64,000 nt of DNA, taken from Owenia fusiformis (taxonomy: Eukaryota > Annelida > Polychaeta > Sabellida > Oweniidae). Both the position numbers and the translations under genes were made by a program. The stretch spans positions 8,796,349-8,860,348 of the forward strand of contig CAIIXF020000010.1 of assembly GCA_903813345.2 (NCBI GenBank). Reading direction: 5' to 3'. The notes under the pieces are model-generated. The model made no database searches. It was not told the DNA's origin and saw only the letters and a program-made list of their open reading frames with translations. This document shows, piece by piece, positions 63,301 to 64,000 of the stretch (its first letter is position 1; each line of letters opens with the position of its first letter).

Positions 63301-63767
63301 TATTCCTTTTTTGATTTTGCTTTCTTACAAAATCTTTTATTCTATTTTGATTTGTAGGAAATAGAAAAGAGGAAAAAAGTAGAAGAAGCGTACAAGTCAC
63401 GATGTGCTGAGAGACAAATTAAACCTATTGTAATCGGTGGTCCAGATTATGAGGCAAGTCAAACATTTTTTATCATTTTTTATCAACTGTGTTTATTCAG
63501 CTTGAACCTTATTATAATCTTAATACAGTTGAGACTACACCTAGGTCTAAAACTTTTTGAACTATAAACCTTAAATGTGCTGTGGACCTCAAATCAGCAC
63601 CATTTTCTAGGTTAACAATTTTACCTGTTAACCCCTGGAGTGTTTTGCAGAATATTAATTGTTGCGCATTGGTGTTACAGGAAGGTCCTCATTGTGCCAT
63701 CAATGAGGATGAGTTCTTTGATGCAGTGGACGCAACACTTGATAAACTTGAGAAGGAAGAAGAGAGG
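60117..63767 (+). CDS. CERT1: ceramide transfer protein (CERT/COL4A3BP type), 5' part, seven exons
   Basis: CERT moves ceramide from the ER to the trans-Golgi through the cytosol for sphingomyelin synthesis. Exons 60117-60353, 61080-61304, 61955-62087, 62488-62577, 63020-63174, 63358-63453 and 63681-63767 join in frame to 341 residues. The PH domain (about 30-125) has [19 protein letters not shown], with the Arg that binds PI4P in vertebrate CERT. A serine-rich motif [11 protein letters not shown] follows (Ser135 aligns with the human regulatory Ser132). A coiled-coil region includes [19 protein letters not shown]. An acidic linker leads to [17 protein letters not shown] and a charged helix. 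The FFAT motif EFFDAVDA (323-330) binds VAP at the ER. The START ceramide-binding domain must lie beyond 64000. The start could instead be an in-frame ATG at 60099. Confidence 0.96.
60395..60780. mobile_element. 386-bp MITE with 9-bp target duplication in CERT intron 1
   Basis: The left end GGGTTTGTGTAAAAAACCAG pairs with the right end over 28 bases (two mismatches). CTAAAGTGG occurs at 60386-60394 and 60781-60789. The interior is rich in AACGTT/ACGTTA words. Mutator-like by duplication length. Confidence 0.88.
60999..61018. repeat. solo end of the 55655-55959 Mutator-like family
   Basis: CAAGGAGGATTTGCTCCCAG differs by one base from that MITE's terminal repeat. It lies in CERT intron 1, 61 bases before exon 2. 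Confidence 0.7.
61080..61304 (+). CDS. CERT1: CERT exon 2 (second half of PH domain, serine-rich motif)
   Basis: 75 codons after acceptor AACTTTTAG, starting [15 protein letters not shown] and including the [18 protein letters not shown] phosphorylation cluster. Donor GTAAGC. Confidence 0.95.
61395..61795. mobile_element. ~400-bp element in CERT intron 2
   Basis: TAGTTTAACTACCCT at the left and its imperfect inverse at the right (AGGGTATAGTTTAACC). The right part matches 40078-40160 in inverted form. Confidence 0.55.
61955..62087 (+). CDS. CERT1: CERT exon 3 (coiled coil)
   Basis: After acceptor GATTTTCCAG. Encodes [20 protein letters not shown] and [20 protein letters not shown]. Ends in phase 1 before GTAAGT. 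Confidence 0.95.
62205..62262. repeat. fragment of the CTCF-core repeat, inverted
   Basis: The complement reads AACCAGTTACAAGTTCCCAC then ACTAGGTGGCTAATTT, matching the repeats at 7956 and 57219 with a disrupted core. It lies in CERT intron 3. Confidence 0.5.
62488..62577 (+). CDS. CERT1: CERT exon 4 (acidic linker)
   Basis: After acceptor GTGTTGCAG. Encodes [20 protein letters not shown] and [10 protein letters not shown]. Low conservation is expected here. Ends in phase 1 before GTAAGT. Confidence 0.9.
62578..63019 (+). other. CERT intron 4
   Basis: GT-AG intron. The open frame at 62778-63068 overlaps exon 5 in a different frame and is not a gene. Nothing else is recognised. Confidence 0.6.
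63020..63174 (+). CDS. CERT1: CERT exon 5
   Basis: After acceptor CATTGTAG. Encodes [20 protein letters not shown] and [20 protein letters not shown]. Ends AGAGAGG before GTATGA, phase 0. Confidence 0.95.
63358..63453 (+). CDS. CERT1: CERT exon 6 (followed by a GC donor)
   Basis: 32 codons after acceptor GATTTGTAG, ending GGPDYE. The donor reads GAG then GCAAGT, a GC-AG intron. The frame continues into exon 7 exactly as in vertebrate CERT (PDYEEGP). Confidence 0.93.
63681..63767 (+). CDS. CERT1: CERT exon 7 (FFAT motif)
   Basis: After acceptor GTGTTACAG. Encodes [20 protein letters not shown] and DKLEKEEER. Ends before GTTTGT in phase 0. The next exon is outside the window. Confidence 0.95.
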
Positions 63768-63778
63768 GTTTGTATTCA

Positions 63779-63904
63779 GTTTACTTTCATTAAAACATTG
63801 ACCCATCCATATCTGCCAAACTGTGGTCCATTTCATTAAATGAGTTTACTTTCATTAAACCCTTGACCCACCCATATCTGCGAAACTGTAGTCCATTTCA
63901 TTAA
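63779..63904. repeat. tandem duplication, 65-bp unit
   Basis: GTTTACTTTCATTAAA...GTCCATTTCATTAA occurs twice (63779-63843 and 63844-63904), just inside CERT intron 7. Confidence 0.85.
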
Positions 63905-64000
63905 TTTTTTTATGATAAAAGAGAGGGAATGGTTGTAAAGGGGTACAAACTTTGGAAACAAAGGAATCCAAGAAAAAGTCAAAAATAGGGAAAGTGTTTA

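Overview
This is a window of an AT-rich animal nuclear genome. Genes are split by GT-AG introns, and the introns and intergenic DNA are packed with fold-back DNA transposon derivatives. No prokaryotic, viral or CRISPR signal was seen. A lophotrochozoan (mollusc or brachiopod-like) or another marine invertebrate is the best guess. The reasons are a temptin-like domain (first known from Aplysia), a DHR96/DAF-12-type nuclear receptor P-box, and a palindromic AGCTCAC...GTGAGCT repeat of a kind I associate with mollusc genomes. This assignment is inference.

Three genes can be supported, all on the + strand. (1) A subfamily-1-like nuclear receptor has coding exons at 10044-10622, 17022-17139 and 24316-25217, about 532 residues. 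It has a complete DNA-binding domain with an unusually short second zinc-finger loop and a ligand-binding domain with an AF-2 helix. (2) A secreted copper type II monooxygenase of the PHM/DBH/MOXD family has eight exons between 44913 and 56980. It carries an N-terminal temptin-like module, all six expected copper ligands, a hydrophobic C-terminus and an apparent one-base frameshift at the exon 5/6 junction. (3) The 5' part of a ceramide transfer protein gene (CERT1/COL4A3BP type) has seven exons from 60117 to 63767. These encode the PH domain, serine-rich motif, coiled coil and FFAT motif; the START domain lies beyond the window. These genes have unrelated roles and nothing suggests that they act together.

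Layout: 1-1070 repeats (AGGTCA and CCATGG arrays); 1880-9930 fold-back elements; 10044-25217 receptor gene, with a 48-bp satellite and many MITEs in its introns; 25218-44912 intergenic, almost all mobile-element remains including nested Tc1/mariner elements and an 860-bp near-perfect palindrome; 44913-57108 monooxygenase gene; 57110-59900 repeats; 59950-64000 CERT promoter and gene.

The most distinctive aspect of the window is the diversity of non-autonomous DNA transposons whose target-site duplications (TSDs) can be read directly: 2-bp TA (Tc1/mariner, pogo), 3-bp TAA/TTA (Harbinger-like), 4-bp TTAA (piggyBac-like), 5-bp with CAC...GTG ends, 8-bp (hAT-like) and 9-bp (Mutator-like). All repeat comparisons were made by eye, so identities and outer limits are approximate unless a TSD is stated.
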